From: an uncultured bacterium
Lineage (GTDB): Bacteria; Patescibacteriota; Minisyncoccia; Phycocordibacterales; UBA1006
Reading direction: 5' to 3'
Assembly: GCA_937898165.1 (NCBI GenBank)
Contig: CALDKO010000114.1
Coordinates: 1 to 7,314, forward strand
DNA: 7,314 nt
Each line of letters opens with the position of its first letter. Within the stretch, counting starts at the first letter, position 1. Shown here in pieces: positions 1 to 5,664 of the stretch. The notes beneath the pieces are model-generated. The model was not told the origin of the DNA. It did not search any database and saw nothing but the letters and a program-made list of their open reading frames with translations. Both the position numbers and the translations under genes were made by a program.

Positions 1-1356
1 TTTTGGTTTCTTTTTACCTTTTTTGGTTTCAATTGTTCCGCCAGATTGTAAAATGAACGCATTGTAAATATCTTGTAATTCAGATTTTGAAAAATCACCT
101 AATCGTACCTCTGCACGATCAGACATATTTTGTAGCTGTTGGTCCATTTTTAAAATACGCGGATCGATAACCAACGCAGATTGCGAAAATCCAACCAGAT
201 GAAGCCCTGCAAGTGTTCGTACACGCGACAACGCCACGTATCCCATTCCAAACGCGAATGCTCGCGATAAATCAATCACTGCAGCATCCAGACTCATTCC
301 CTGGCTCTTATGCACCGTAATTGCCCATGCATGACGCAATGGCATCTGGGTAATAGATGCCAGAATTTTTCCATGATCATCAATTGCCCACGTTTCTGGA
401 TCTACCGTTATTTCCTTTCCATTAAATAATTTTACCACCGGCTGGTTACTGACCGTAAAATCAATAACCGTTCCCCGTGTTCCATTTACATACCCTTGGT
501 CAAAACTATTTTTTACAAACATCACCTCGGCTCCTAATTTCAAAATTAACTTTTCTGGCGCCAAGCAACTTTTTTTCAATGTCTCAATCAAGTTTTCTTT
601 CCCTTTGCTTTCCATGTAAAACACAAACTCTTCCTCATCAATACCTGCCAGCTGCTGATTGTTGATCGTATCAACATCCGCATTATGCGTAAATAACTTT
701 GTGACATTTTGAAAATCATCCTCGCTGTATTCACGGATTCGTTCCTCTAATGTTTCCAAATGGTAATCCTGAATATTGTTCTGTCGAATTGCATTTAAAA
801 TGTCAGTAAAAATTTCATCATCCTGACGATGCTGTTCTGATAAATAACAAATGATTGGGTTCATGGTTTTCCAAACTTTTGAGTCAATAATCATACTGAC
901 AGGTTCACCCTTCTTTGTTACTGGCGGCAACTGGAACAAGTCTCCACACAAAACAACCTGAATCCCACCAAACGGTAATTCGGGTTTTCTCTTGAATGCT
1001 CGGCAAATACGATCCAATGTATCTAGGAATGTTCCTGACAACATTGAAATTTCATCAATGATCAATACTTTTACTTTGTCATAACGATCCCATAAATATT
1101 TTTTTTCTTCCATTAATTCAATATCCCAATCGGTCACATTGTCACGAATCCCAATCCCAGACCATGCATGGATCGTCATTCCACCAATATGCGTTGCCGC
1201 AATTCCGGTCGATGCGGTGATTGCCACATCAATATCATGTTCATACAGATATTTAATAAACGCGTTTAACACATAGGTTTTTCCAGATCCTGCACCACCG
1301 GTCAGGTAAATTGATTTCCCCATTTTCATTATGGCCAGTGCGTTATCTTGAGTCAT
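1..1356 (-). CDS. Pif1/RecD2-like superfamily 1B helicase, 3' end beyond window
   Basis: The frame is open for 452 codons with no stop, so the C-terminus lies outside the window. Motif order is that of Pif1/Dda/RecD2-type 5'-3' DNA helicases: Walker A GGAGSGKT (residues 20-27), ASTGIAA with a following TIHAW segment (about 48-65), Walker B LIIDEISML (98-106), motif III-like GDLFQLPPV (138-146), and late motifs VHKSQGMSLD (348-357) and YVALSRVR (373-380). The family unwinds DNA during replication and repair, or resolves forks and G-quadruplexes, in the cytoplasm; the exact role here is inference. The visible end is Lys-rich (TKKGKKKPK), either the natural tail or a linker to another domain. 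The chosen ATG has an extended -10 (TGATATACT) six bases upstream and no Shine-Dalgarno; Met10 and Met12 are alternative starts but would crowd the Walker A. It is divergent from the pseudouridine synthase gene. Family sure, subgroup less so. Confidence 0.93.
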   Translation of the reverse strand, partial: MTQDNALAIMKMGKSIYLTGGAGSGKTYVLNAFIKYLYEHDIDVAITASTGIAATHIGGMTIHAWSGIGIRDNVTDWDIELMEEKKYLWDRYDKVKVLIIDEISMLSGTFLDTLDRICRAFKRKPELPFGGIQVVLCGDLFQLPPVTKKGEPVSMIIDSKVWKTMNPIICYLSEQHRQDDEIFTDILNAIRQNNIQDYHLETLEERIREYSEDDFQNVTKLFTHNADVDTINNQQLAGIDEEEFVFYMESKGKENLIETLKKSCLAPEKLILKLGAEVMFVKNSFDQGYVNGTRGTVIDFTVSNQPVVKLFNGKEITVDPETWAIDDHGKILASITQMPLRHAWAITVHKSQGMSLDAAVIDLSRAFAFGMGYVALSRVRTLAGLHLVGFSQSALVIDPRILKMDQQLQNMSDRAEVRLGDFSKSELQDIYNAFILQSGGTIETKKGKKKPK

Positions 1357-1362
1357 GACAGC

Positions 1363-1371
1363 AGTATATCA
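1363..1371 (-). promoter_or_regulatory. Extended -10 promoter of the helicase gene
   Basis: Read on the minus strand this is TGA-TATACT, an extended -10 element, followed by six bases and then the ATG. No convincing -35 is seen 17 bases upstream. Transcription would start at or within a base or two of the start codon. It shares the 109-base divergent intergenic region with the rluB promoter. Confidence 0.5.
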
Positions 1372-1452
1372 TGCACCTACTGCATACCTACACTTGAACG
1401 AATCAATTTTGATATGTATGATACAGCACTTCCCTTTTTGTTAAATTTAATG

Positions 1453-1458
1453 TATAAT
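1453..1458 (+). promoter_or_regulatory. -10 box of rluB, predicted leaderless start
   Basis: A consensus TATAAT is followed by seven bases and the ATG at 1466. The usual distance from -10 to the transcription start puts +1 on or next to the A of the ATG. The -35 position (about 1430-1435, TTCCCT) is poor. No Shine-Dalgarno sequence precedes the ATG. Confidence 0.6.
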
Positions 1459-1465
1459 CATTTTC

Positions 1466-2428
1466 ATGAATAACCAACCTAAAAAAGGCAAAACTCATAA
1501 AAAATCAGAACGACGCTTTCCTGCTCGTAAATCTGTAACCAAAAATGCCAAAAAAATGAATGGACCAATGAAGTTCGAAAAAAATACTTCAAAACGAAAC
1601 ACCCCCAAAAAACGAAACGAAAAACCAGAACGTCGCATGGGTAAAAAAGACACCATTCTGAAAAGTATTCGTGACAACATACAGAAATCACCAGTCAAAA
1701 AGGTTGCAAAGAAACGTGGAATTCTACCAAGTACCCTACAGCCCGGGATGGAACGACTGGAACGATACATGGCCCATGTTGGAATTGCGTCACGGCGTGA
1801 AGCAAAAGAATTCATCAACAAGGGATTAGTTACCGTAAACGGAAAAGTAATCCGTGAGCCAGGACATGGAATCAAACCTGATGTTGATAAAGTTAAAATT
1901 GCTGGTGGAGTTTTAGAAAATAAAGAAACAATTCTGTTCTATAAACCTCGTGGAATTGAAACGGTGAAAACATCACCTGATGCAGTCGATATCCATGACA
2001 AGTTCCCGCAGTTCAAACACCTTGCACCGATTGGACGACTTGATAAGGACTCTGAAGGCTTGATATTGTTATCGAACGACGGAGTTCTGGCTCGTACTGT
2101 CACTGGTGAAAACTCAACCATTGATAAGGAATATCGCGTAACCGTACGCGAAGATGTCATTCCAGCGGTACTACAGAAAATGGAACACGGTATGAAAATT
2201 GAGAAAACAATCACCAAACCATGTGTTGCAAAAAAAGTTGCACAAAATGAATTTGCGATTGTTTTGCACGAAGGTCACAAGCACCAAGTTCGCCGCATGG
2301 CAAATGCATGCAAATTAACTGTCACCAGATTGGTACGTGTACGCATCGGAGAATTAACCATTGGAAAAATGACTGCAGGAAACTTTAAAAAGATTCCGAA
2401 TGATCTGATTTTGGAAATGAAGAAATAA
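1466..2428 (+). CDS. rluB: RsuA/RluB-family rRNA pseudouridine synthase with basic N-terminal tail
   Basis: The protein has 320 residues. An S4 RNA-binding domain occupies about 96-145 (ERLERYMAHVGIASRREAKE, then VTVNGKVI). The pseudouridine synthase domain follows, with the catalytic motif GRLDKDSEGLILLSND (190-205; catalytic Asp193), a KPRG segment at 160-163, and the family's late motif HKHQVRRMA. These enzymes isomerise one uridine in rRNA: RsuA in 16S, RluB/E/F in 23S. RluB is the best guess, the substrate is not proven. Residues 1-90 are unusual: about 32 Lys/Arg against 6 Asp/Glu, low complexity, probably disordered and RNA-binding. Met95 begins exactly at the S4 domain and could be an alternative start, but the TATAAT box seven bases before Met1 supports the long form. 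It converges on trpS. Confidence 0.93.
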   Translation: MNNQPKKGKTHKKSERRFPARKSVTKNAKKMNGPMKFEKNTSKRNTPKKRNEKPERRMGKKDTILKSIRDNIQKSPVKKVAKKRGILPSTLQPGMERLERYMAHVGIASRREAKEFINKGLVTVNGKVIREPGHGIKPDVDKVKIAGGVLENKETILFYKPRGIETVKTSPDAVDIHDKFPQFKHLAPIGRLDKDSEGLILLSNDGVLARTVTGENSTIDKEYRVTVREDVIPAVLQKMEHGMKIEKTITKPCVAKKVAQNEFAIVLHEGHKHQVRRMANACKLTVTRLVRVRIGELTIGKMTAGNFKKIPNDLILEMKK

Positions 2429-2456
2429 AAAAACACCAATTGGTGTTTTTTTATTT
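2423..2456. terminator. Bidirectional terminator between rluB and trpS
   Basis: This is a perfect palindrome. Its core CACC-AATT-GGTG is flanked by a run of seven A on the left and seven T on the right, so either transcript ends in a hairpin plus a U-run. It contains the rluB stop TAA (2426-2428) and its last base is the first of the complementary trpS stop (2456-2458). One element therefore serves both convergent genes with no spare intergenic sequence. Confidence 0.9.
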
Positions 2457-3406
2457 TAATTCAATCCAACCTGTTTTCGGATTATTTCCATTTTAGCTTT
2501 AGCTTTTGCGTTCGCTTTTTCAGCTCCGCTTTTCAGAATCTCTGCGACTAATTCCGGACTATTTGCATAGCGTTCGCGCCGTTCTCGCATTGGTGTTACA
2601 AATACAAGAATATCTGCAAGCAATGCCTCTTTTAAATCTTTATACTTCCCTTTTTTCTCTTCATACAGATCTTTTAATTCTGCCTCAGATTTAAACAGTT
2701 TATGAATTGCATACACATTGGTTGGTACGTCACTACCAGAATCGGTGACAATTCCCATGACTGCTTTTTTAATTTCTTCATCAGTTCCAAACAATGGAAT
2801 AGTATTTTTATATGATTTGGACATTTTTTGCCCATCAATTCCAGGAACTGTCTCTACAGATTCAATAATCAATTCTTTTGGCAGTTTGAATGTTTCTCCA
2901 AATGTATTATTGAATTTCTGTGCAGTATCTCTTGTATATTCAATATGTTGTTTTTGATCTTTTCCAACCGGAACCACATCTGCATCATATAACAAAATAT
3001 CTGCTGCCATCAGCATTGGGTAATTAAACACACCGACATTAATTTCGTGATCCTTTGCCTCGGCATCCTTGAAGGCATGCGCTCGCTGCAGATACGGCAT
3101 GGTTGTAATACAATCAAATATCCATGACAATTCCGTGTGACCCATTATATCAGATTGTCGGAACAATGTAACTTTTTCCGGATCAAGTCCAATTCCTAAA
3201 TATGTTAATACCAAATCGCGAGTCATTTCTCGCAAATCGTTCGCATTATGAACTGACGTTAATGCATGCAGATCTGCAATCATGATATATGTGTCATAAT
3301 CATCCTGAAGGTCAACAAATTGTTTGAGTGCACCAAAATAATTCCCGATATGGGGAATTCCGGTTGGCTTTGCACCTGAAAGTAAGATTTTCTTTGAAGT
3401 ACTCAT
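2456..3406 (-). CDS. trpS: Tryptophanyl-tRNA synthetase
   Basis: This 316-residue class I aminoacyl-tRNA synthetase activates tryptophan with ATP and charges tRNA-Trp in the cytoplasm. The HIGH-type signature is PTGIPHIGNYFGA (14-26). The family's core segments follow: IADLHALT (43-50), FNYPMLMAADILLYDADVVPVGKDQKQHIEYTRD (127-160, in order), and the KMSKS loop at 194-198 preceded by PGIDGQ. The C-terminal helical part ends in Lys/Ala-rich sequence and IIRKQVGLN. Length is close to the usual 320-340 residues and no motif is missing. It lies 20 bases downstream of the rlmB-like gene on the same strand, but has its own TATACT box seven bases before the ATG and no Shine-Dalgarno, so independent leaderless transcription is likely besides any read-through. 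The start context is nearly the same as that of the upstream gene. Confidence 0.97.
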   Translation of the reverse strand: MSTSKKILLSGAKPTGIPHIGNYFGALKQFVDLQDDYDTYIMIADLHALTSVHNANDLREMTRDLVLTYLGIGLDPEKVTLFRQSDIMGHTELSWIFDCITTMPYLQRAHAFKDAEAKDHEINVGVFNYPMLMAADILLYDADVVPVGKDQKQHIEYTRDTAQKFNNTFGETFKLPKELIIESVETVPGIDGQKMSKSYKNTIPLFGTDEEIKKAVMGIVTDSGSDVPTNVYAIHKLFKSEAELKDLYEEKKGKYKDLKEALLADILVFVTPMRERRERYANSPELVAEILKSGAEKANAKAKAKMEIIRKQVGLN

Positions 3407-3413
3407 AGGTCCC

Positions 3414-3419
3414 AGTATA
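3414..3419 (-). promoter_or_regulatory. -10 box of trpS in the 20-base gap
   Basis: On the minus strand TATACT is followed by GGGACCT and then ATG, a seven-base spacing that predicts a leaderless mRNA. A partial -35 match (AGCACA, 17-base spacer) falls inside the end of the upstream gene. The gap between the two genes contains almost nothing else. Confidence 0.5.
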
Positions 3420-3426
3420 CACTAAA

Positions 3427-4194
3427 TTAATTATTTTGTGCTCGCTGTTTCAAAATTTCGTACGCTACAATTCCGACAGTTACGGACGCGTTCAATGATT
3501 CAACATCGTTGGTCATAGGAATTTGGAGCAATGTATCACAATGTTCCATTGTTTTTTCACGTACACCACTTCCCTCGTTACCAATCACAATCGCAACATT
3601 CGTATCAAATTGGTATTCCCACACAGTCTGCGCAGGTTTTCCATACTGATCGAATACTGAAAGCCCTACTACCCAGAATTTTTCTTTCTTCATGGCTTCG
3701 ATACATTGATTAATATTTCCGATTTGAATGATAGGTACCTTTCCTACCGTTCCAGCTGAAGTTTTAAACACGGCACTCGTGATCGGAGCCTGGTTAAGCT
3801 CAGCTACAATAATCGCATCAACTGCAAGTCCTGCTGCAGAACGAATAATGGCACCAACGTTTGATACATCCATGATGTGATCCAAAATAACAACTGTCTG
3901 TAATTTGTTAGACTCTTTCATTGATGTGAAATAATCATCCAATGTTGCATAATCATATGGTTTCGATAACGCAATAACACCCTGATGGTTTACCGGGTCT
4001 TTCAGCCACTGATCAATCTGCTTGTCAGTTGTTCCGTTTACTGGAATATTATTTCGTTTCGCCAAAATTCGGATTTCATCAAATCCTGATTGCTTTCCTG
4101 AATCCTTGATATAGATTCGCTTGATTGTAGTTGGATTGTTACGCAATGCCTCAATAACTACGTGTTTTCCATAAATATAAAAGTCTTTGCTCAT
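3427..4194 (-). CDS. rlmB: RlmB-like SpoU/TrmH rRNA 2'-O-methyltransferase
   Basis: The protein has 255 residues, the usual length for RlmB (about 245-255). An N-terminal L30e-like substrate-binding domain begins FYIYGKHVVIEALRNN (5-20) and ends near HQGVIAL (70-76). The C-terminal SpoU knot domain has all three motifs: LDHIMDVSNVGAIIRSA (104-120, with the motif 1 Asn112 and Arg118), IVIGNEGSGV (202-211) and IPMTNDVESLNASVTVGI (225-242). These form the trefoil-knot S-adenosylmethionine site. RlmB methylates the ribose of G2251 in 23S rRNA; a related tRNA or rRNA guanosine/uridine 2'-O-methyltransferase cannot be excluded. In motif 1 the common 'DP' is 'DV', a mild deviation. It has its own promoter and lies upstream of trpS. 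Confidence 0.9.
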   Translation of the reverse strand: MSKDFYIYGKHVVIEALRNNPTTIKRIYIKDSGKQSGFDEIRILAKRNNIPVNGTTDKQIDQWLKDPVNHQGVIALSKPYDYATLDDYFTSMKESNKLQTVVILDHIMDVSNVGAIIRSAAGLAVDAIIVAELNQAPITSAVFKTSAGTVGKVPIIQIGNINQCIEAMKKEKFWVVGLSVFDQYGKPAQTVWEYQFDTNVAIVIGNEGSGVREKTMEHCDTLLQIPMTNDVESLNASVTVGIVAYEILKQRAQNN

Positions 4195-4201
4195 AGGTCA
4201 C

Positions 4202-4230
4202 AAAATAGCATAAAAATTATGTTTTGTACA
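4202..4230 (-). promoter_or_regulatory. Promoter of rlmB-like gene
   Basis: On the minus strand: TGTACA (4230-4225, four of six to consensus), a 17-base spacer, then the extended -10 TGC-TATTTT (4210-4202). Seven bases, GTGACCT, separate it from the ATG. A leaderless transcript is predicted. Confidence 0.5.
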
Positions 4231-4246
4231 GAGTTAATGAAATAAC

Positions 4247-4275
4247 AAAAAAGCAATACCCTTAGGTACTGCTTT
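4247..4275 (-). terminator. Terminator of the Gfo/Idh/MocA gene
   Basis: The minus-strand transcript folds as AAAGCAGTACC, loop UAAG, GGUAUUGCUUU (one G-U pair), then continues the U-run for six U in total. It lies 22 bases after the oxidoreductase stop codon and isolates that gene from rlmB, which starts just downstream on the same strand. Confidence 0.8.
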
Positions 4276-4297
4276 GTCTTAGTTTTAAAATATTATT

Positions 4298-5296
4298 TTA
4301 TTTTTTACCCATTGTCAGATTATTGAAAACGCCATATTGTTTTAACATAATTCCGGAATGGTTATTAATAAACAAATCATAATGATCCAAATATGGTTTT
4401 TTATCTCCTCTAATTGCATCAAAGAAATCTTCATTTGCTACTGAAAACATATCATCGTAACTTTTTGAAGAAATTTGCATTTCATGCATTTTGCCTGAAT
4501 ATGTCTGAAAATAGATAACACCTGAATTAATATTCAAGCATAAATATCCTTTTCTGCCACGAATTTTGATAAATTCCATATATTTGGATTCTTCCAAAAT
4601 TCGCTCGCCTTCAAATGTAAAATGAATATTATCAACTTCACCGATTACCTCATAACGAGCATAACTATCTACTAATCTCGTAGCTGTGATTGTAGTATCT
4701 GAATCTGTTTTATTAAACAAGAATCGAACTAAATCAATTTCATGCCCAAAATGATCCAGCATTAGACTTCTGTCTTTCTTCCATTTGTCAGTAACTTTGT
4801 GATAAAGAAATGAAAATTTAAATTCCATAATATCTCCAACAAATTTCCAGACGAAACCTCGCTTTTCTTCAAGTAACTTTTTCAATTCTACAATCGGAGG
4901 ATCGAATCTGCGTGGATGGCATGATGAGATAATCAATCCTTTTTCTTTTGCAAGATCCAAAGCAATATTTACTTTCTTCATTCCTTCAAGGTTGATAGCA
5001 AGAGGTTTTTCAATAAATACATGCTTGCCAGCCCTTACGCAATCCAATAACTGTTGGGAGTGAAATTCGTCAGGCGAGCCGATGAATACAATATCAATAC
5101 TTCCGTCGTTATAAATTTCATCTAACATGCTTTGTTCAGGAATTATATTTCCGAAAAATTCACCCAAATCTGATTCCTTAACTTTTGGATCACAGTATCG
5201 AGAAACGACTACATTTTGGCTTAAAATGTAAGGAACATGTGCACGAAGCATATGTTCACCCATGCCAATTATGGCCACTACTAATCTTTTTTTCAT
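4298..5296 (-). CDS. Gfo/Idh/MocA-family NAD(P)-dependent oxidoreductase
   Basis: This 332-residue cytoplasmic protein has an N-terminal Rossmann fold with the nucleotide loop VAIIGMGEHMLRAH (7-20). The family's DIVFIGSPDEFHSQ (68-81) and GKHVFIEKPLAIN (90-102) carry the signature EKP lysine (Lys97). The C-terminal alpha/beta domain includes LDHFGHEIDLVRFLF (180-194), where His185 and Asp188 match the usual active-site GxHxxD pattern. Members oxidise or reduce sugars, inositols, biliverdin or dihydrodiols with NAD(P); substrate cannot be read here. The usual GxG of the loop is kept but Glu14-His15 replace the common small residues. No sugar-pathway genes flank it, so it looks like an orphan. 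Base composition is more A+T-rich than the rRNA-modification genes to its left, compatible with acquisition. It starts without a Shine-Dalgarno sequence and is divergent from the tRNA gene. Confidence 0.9.
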   Translation of the reverse strand: MKKRLVVAIIGMGEHMLRAHVPYILSQNVVVSRYCDPKVKESDLGEFFGNIIPEQSMLDEIYNDGSIDIVFIGSPDEFHSQQLLDCVRAGKHVFIEKPLAINLEGMKKVNIALDLAKEKGLIISSCHPRRFDPPIVELKKLLEEKRGFVWKFVGDIMEFKFSFLYHKVTDKWKKDRSLMLDHFGHEIDLVRFLFNKTDSDTTITATRLVDSYARYEVIGEVDNIHFTFEGERILEESKYMEFIKIRGRKGYLCLNINSGVIYFQTYSGKMHEMQISSKSYDDMFSVANEDFFDAIRGDKKPYLDHYDLFINNHSGIMLKQYGVFNNLTMGKK

Positions 5297-5323
5297 ATAT
5301 TAATGTGCTTTTTATTTGTTTTT

Positions 5324-5342
5324 ATTATATATCTTTATTATA
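5324..5342 (-). promoter_or_regulatory. Tandem TATAAT boxes upstream of the oxidoreductase
   Basis: On the minus strand TATAAT occurs at 5329-5324 and again at 5342-5337. The nearer box would give a leader of about 20 bases, A-rich and without any Shine-Dalgarno sequence. This is the one protein start here without a -10 box immediately before the ATG. The surroundings are so A+T-rich that chance matches are likely. Confidence 0.35.
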
Positions 5343-5367
5343 AATATGTCAATATTCATAATAAATC

Positions 5368-5396
5368 TGGATATTTCAACGAAATTAATATATACT
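5368..5396 (+). promoter_or_regulatory. Promoter of tRNA-Gln
   Basis: TGGATA (5368-5373; four of six to the -35 consensus), a 17-base spacer, then TATACT (5391-5396). Transcription would start near 5403, giving a 5' leader of only a few bases before the mature tRNA end at 5406. Confidence 0.6.
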
Positions 5397-5405
5397 GCCC
5401 CGTAT

Positions 5406-5479
5406 TGCCAGTTCGTCTAATGGTAGGACTTCGGTTTCTGGTACCGACTATTGGGGTTCGAGTCCCTGACTGGCAGCCA
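5406..5479 (+). tRNA. tRNA-Gln (anticodon CUG), CCA encoded
   Basis: A full cloverleaf can be folded. Acceptor stem TGCCAGT/ACTGGCA is 7 bp. The D-stem is GTCT/GGAC with loop AATGGTA. The anticodon stem is TCGGT/ACCGA with loop TTCTGGT, anticodon CTG at positions 34-36 reading CAG. The variable loop is CTAT and the T-arm is TGGGG-TTCGAGT-CCCTG. U1-A72 and discriminator G73 agree with known glutamine-tRNA identity elements in E. coli. CCA is encoded. The base of the T-stem has two adjacent wobble pairs (U49-G65, G50-U64), which is somewhat weak. CUG as the anticodon suggests another gene elsewhere for CAA. Confidence 0.95.
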
Positions 5480-5482
5480 ACA

Positions 5483-5503
5483 CGAGCGCGCTCGAGACGC
5501 GTC
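5483..5503. repeat. GC-rich palindromes directly behind the tRNA
   Basis: A perfect 12-base palindrome CGAGCGCGCTCG (5483-5494) is followed two bases later by GACGCGTC (5496-5503), also self-complementary. Alternatively CGCG (5487-5490) pairs with CGCG (5498-5501). This starts four bases after the tRNA CCA, in an otherwise A+T-rich area. A run of six T follows at 5514-5519, but ten bases beyond the hairpin, so it is a poor terminator. It may be a 3' trailer structure or a protein site. Confidence 0.5.
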
Positions 5504-5536
5504 AATGTAACGATTTTTTAGCACTGTAAAGCGACC

Positions 5537-5635
5537 ATGTGTCGAGGACTCGAACTAGTTAATGTTCCAGATAAACTAGTCAATTTTTACGACAACAAAT
5601 TAGTCCGATCTTATCTGGCTAGAGAAATATTATAA
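5537..5635 (+). CDS. Possible small protein, 32 codons
   Basis: An ATG opens a 32-codon frame of ordinary amino-acid composition (starts MCRGLELVNV, contains PDKLVNFYDN, ends SYLAREIL). Its TAA stop (5633-5635) falls inside the left arm of the terminator at 5630-5662, as the rluB stop does in its own terminator. A weak -10-like TGTAAA lies six bases before the ATG, similar in spacing to the other genes here; no Shine-Dalgarno sequence is present. Against it: an open frame this short can occur by chance, I recognise no family, and the same bases form an inverted repeat (CCAGATAA 5567-5574 with TTATCTGG 5611-5618), so a structured RNA is an alternative. The minus strand has stops in all frames here. 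Confidence 0.3.
   Translation: MCRGLELVNVPDKLVNFYDNKLVRSYLAREIL
5567..5618. repeat. Imperfect long hairpin between tRNA-Gln and terminator
   Basis: CCAGATAA (5567-5574) pairs with TTATCTGG (5611-5618). Inside it ACTA (5575-5578) can pair with TAGT (5601-5604), and ATTT (5583-5586) with AAAT (5597-5600), leaving small asymmetric bulges. The whole forms a stem of about 16 pairs with a ten-base loop. It could be part of a small RNA that ends at the terminator 12 bases further on, or an accident within a small coding frame. Confidence 0.4.
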
Positions 5636-5662
5636 AAACACCTCTTAAAGGTGTTTTTATAA
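5630..5662. terminator. Strong bidirectional terminator
   Basis: The inverted repeat has 14-base arms, TTATAAAAACACCT and AGGTGTTTTTATAA, around the loop CTTAA. The minus-strand reading follows the stop codon of the exported-protein gene (5665) by two bases. The plus-strand reading closes whatever transcript leaves the tRNA-Gln region. The CACC/GGTG core with A/T tracts is the same design as the terminator at 2423-2456. Confidence 0.9.
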
Positions 5663-5664
5663 AC

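Noticed and set aside
477..665. A 62-codon plus-strand frame at the left
   Set aside because: It lies opposite the helicase core, which carries all expected motifs, and shows no family likeness.
1479..2217. Several long minus-strand open frames opposite rluB
   Set aside because: They are antisense to a gene with complete domain motifs, and their lack of stops follows from the Lys/Arg-rich coding of the sense strand.
2506..3713. Plus-strand frames opposite trpS and rlmB
   Set aside because: They shadow conserved synthetase and methyltransferase sequence.
5303..5521. A 72-codon plus-strand open frame across the tRNA region
   Set aside because: It runs through the tRNA-Gln gene and its promoter; the cloverleaf explains the sequence and the translation is not protein-like.
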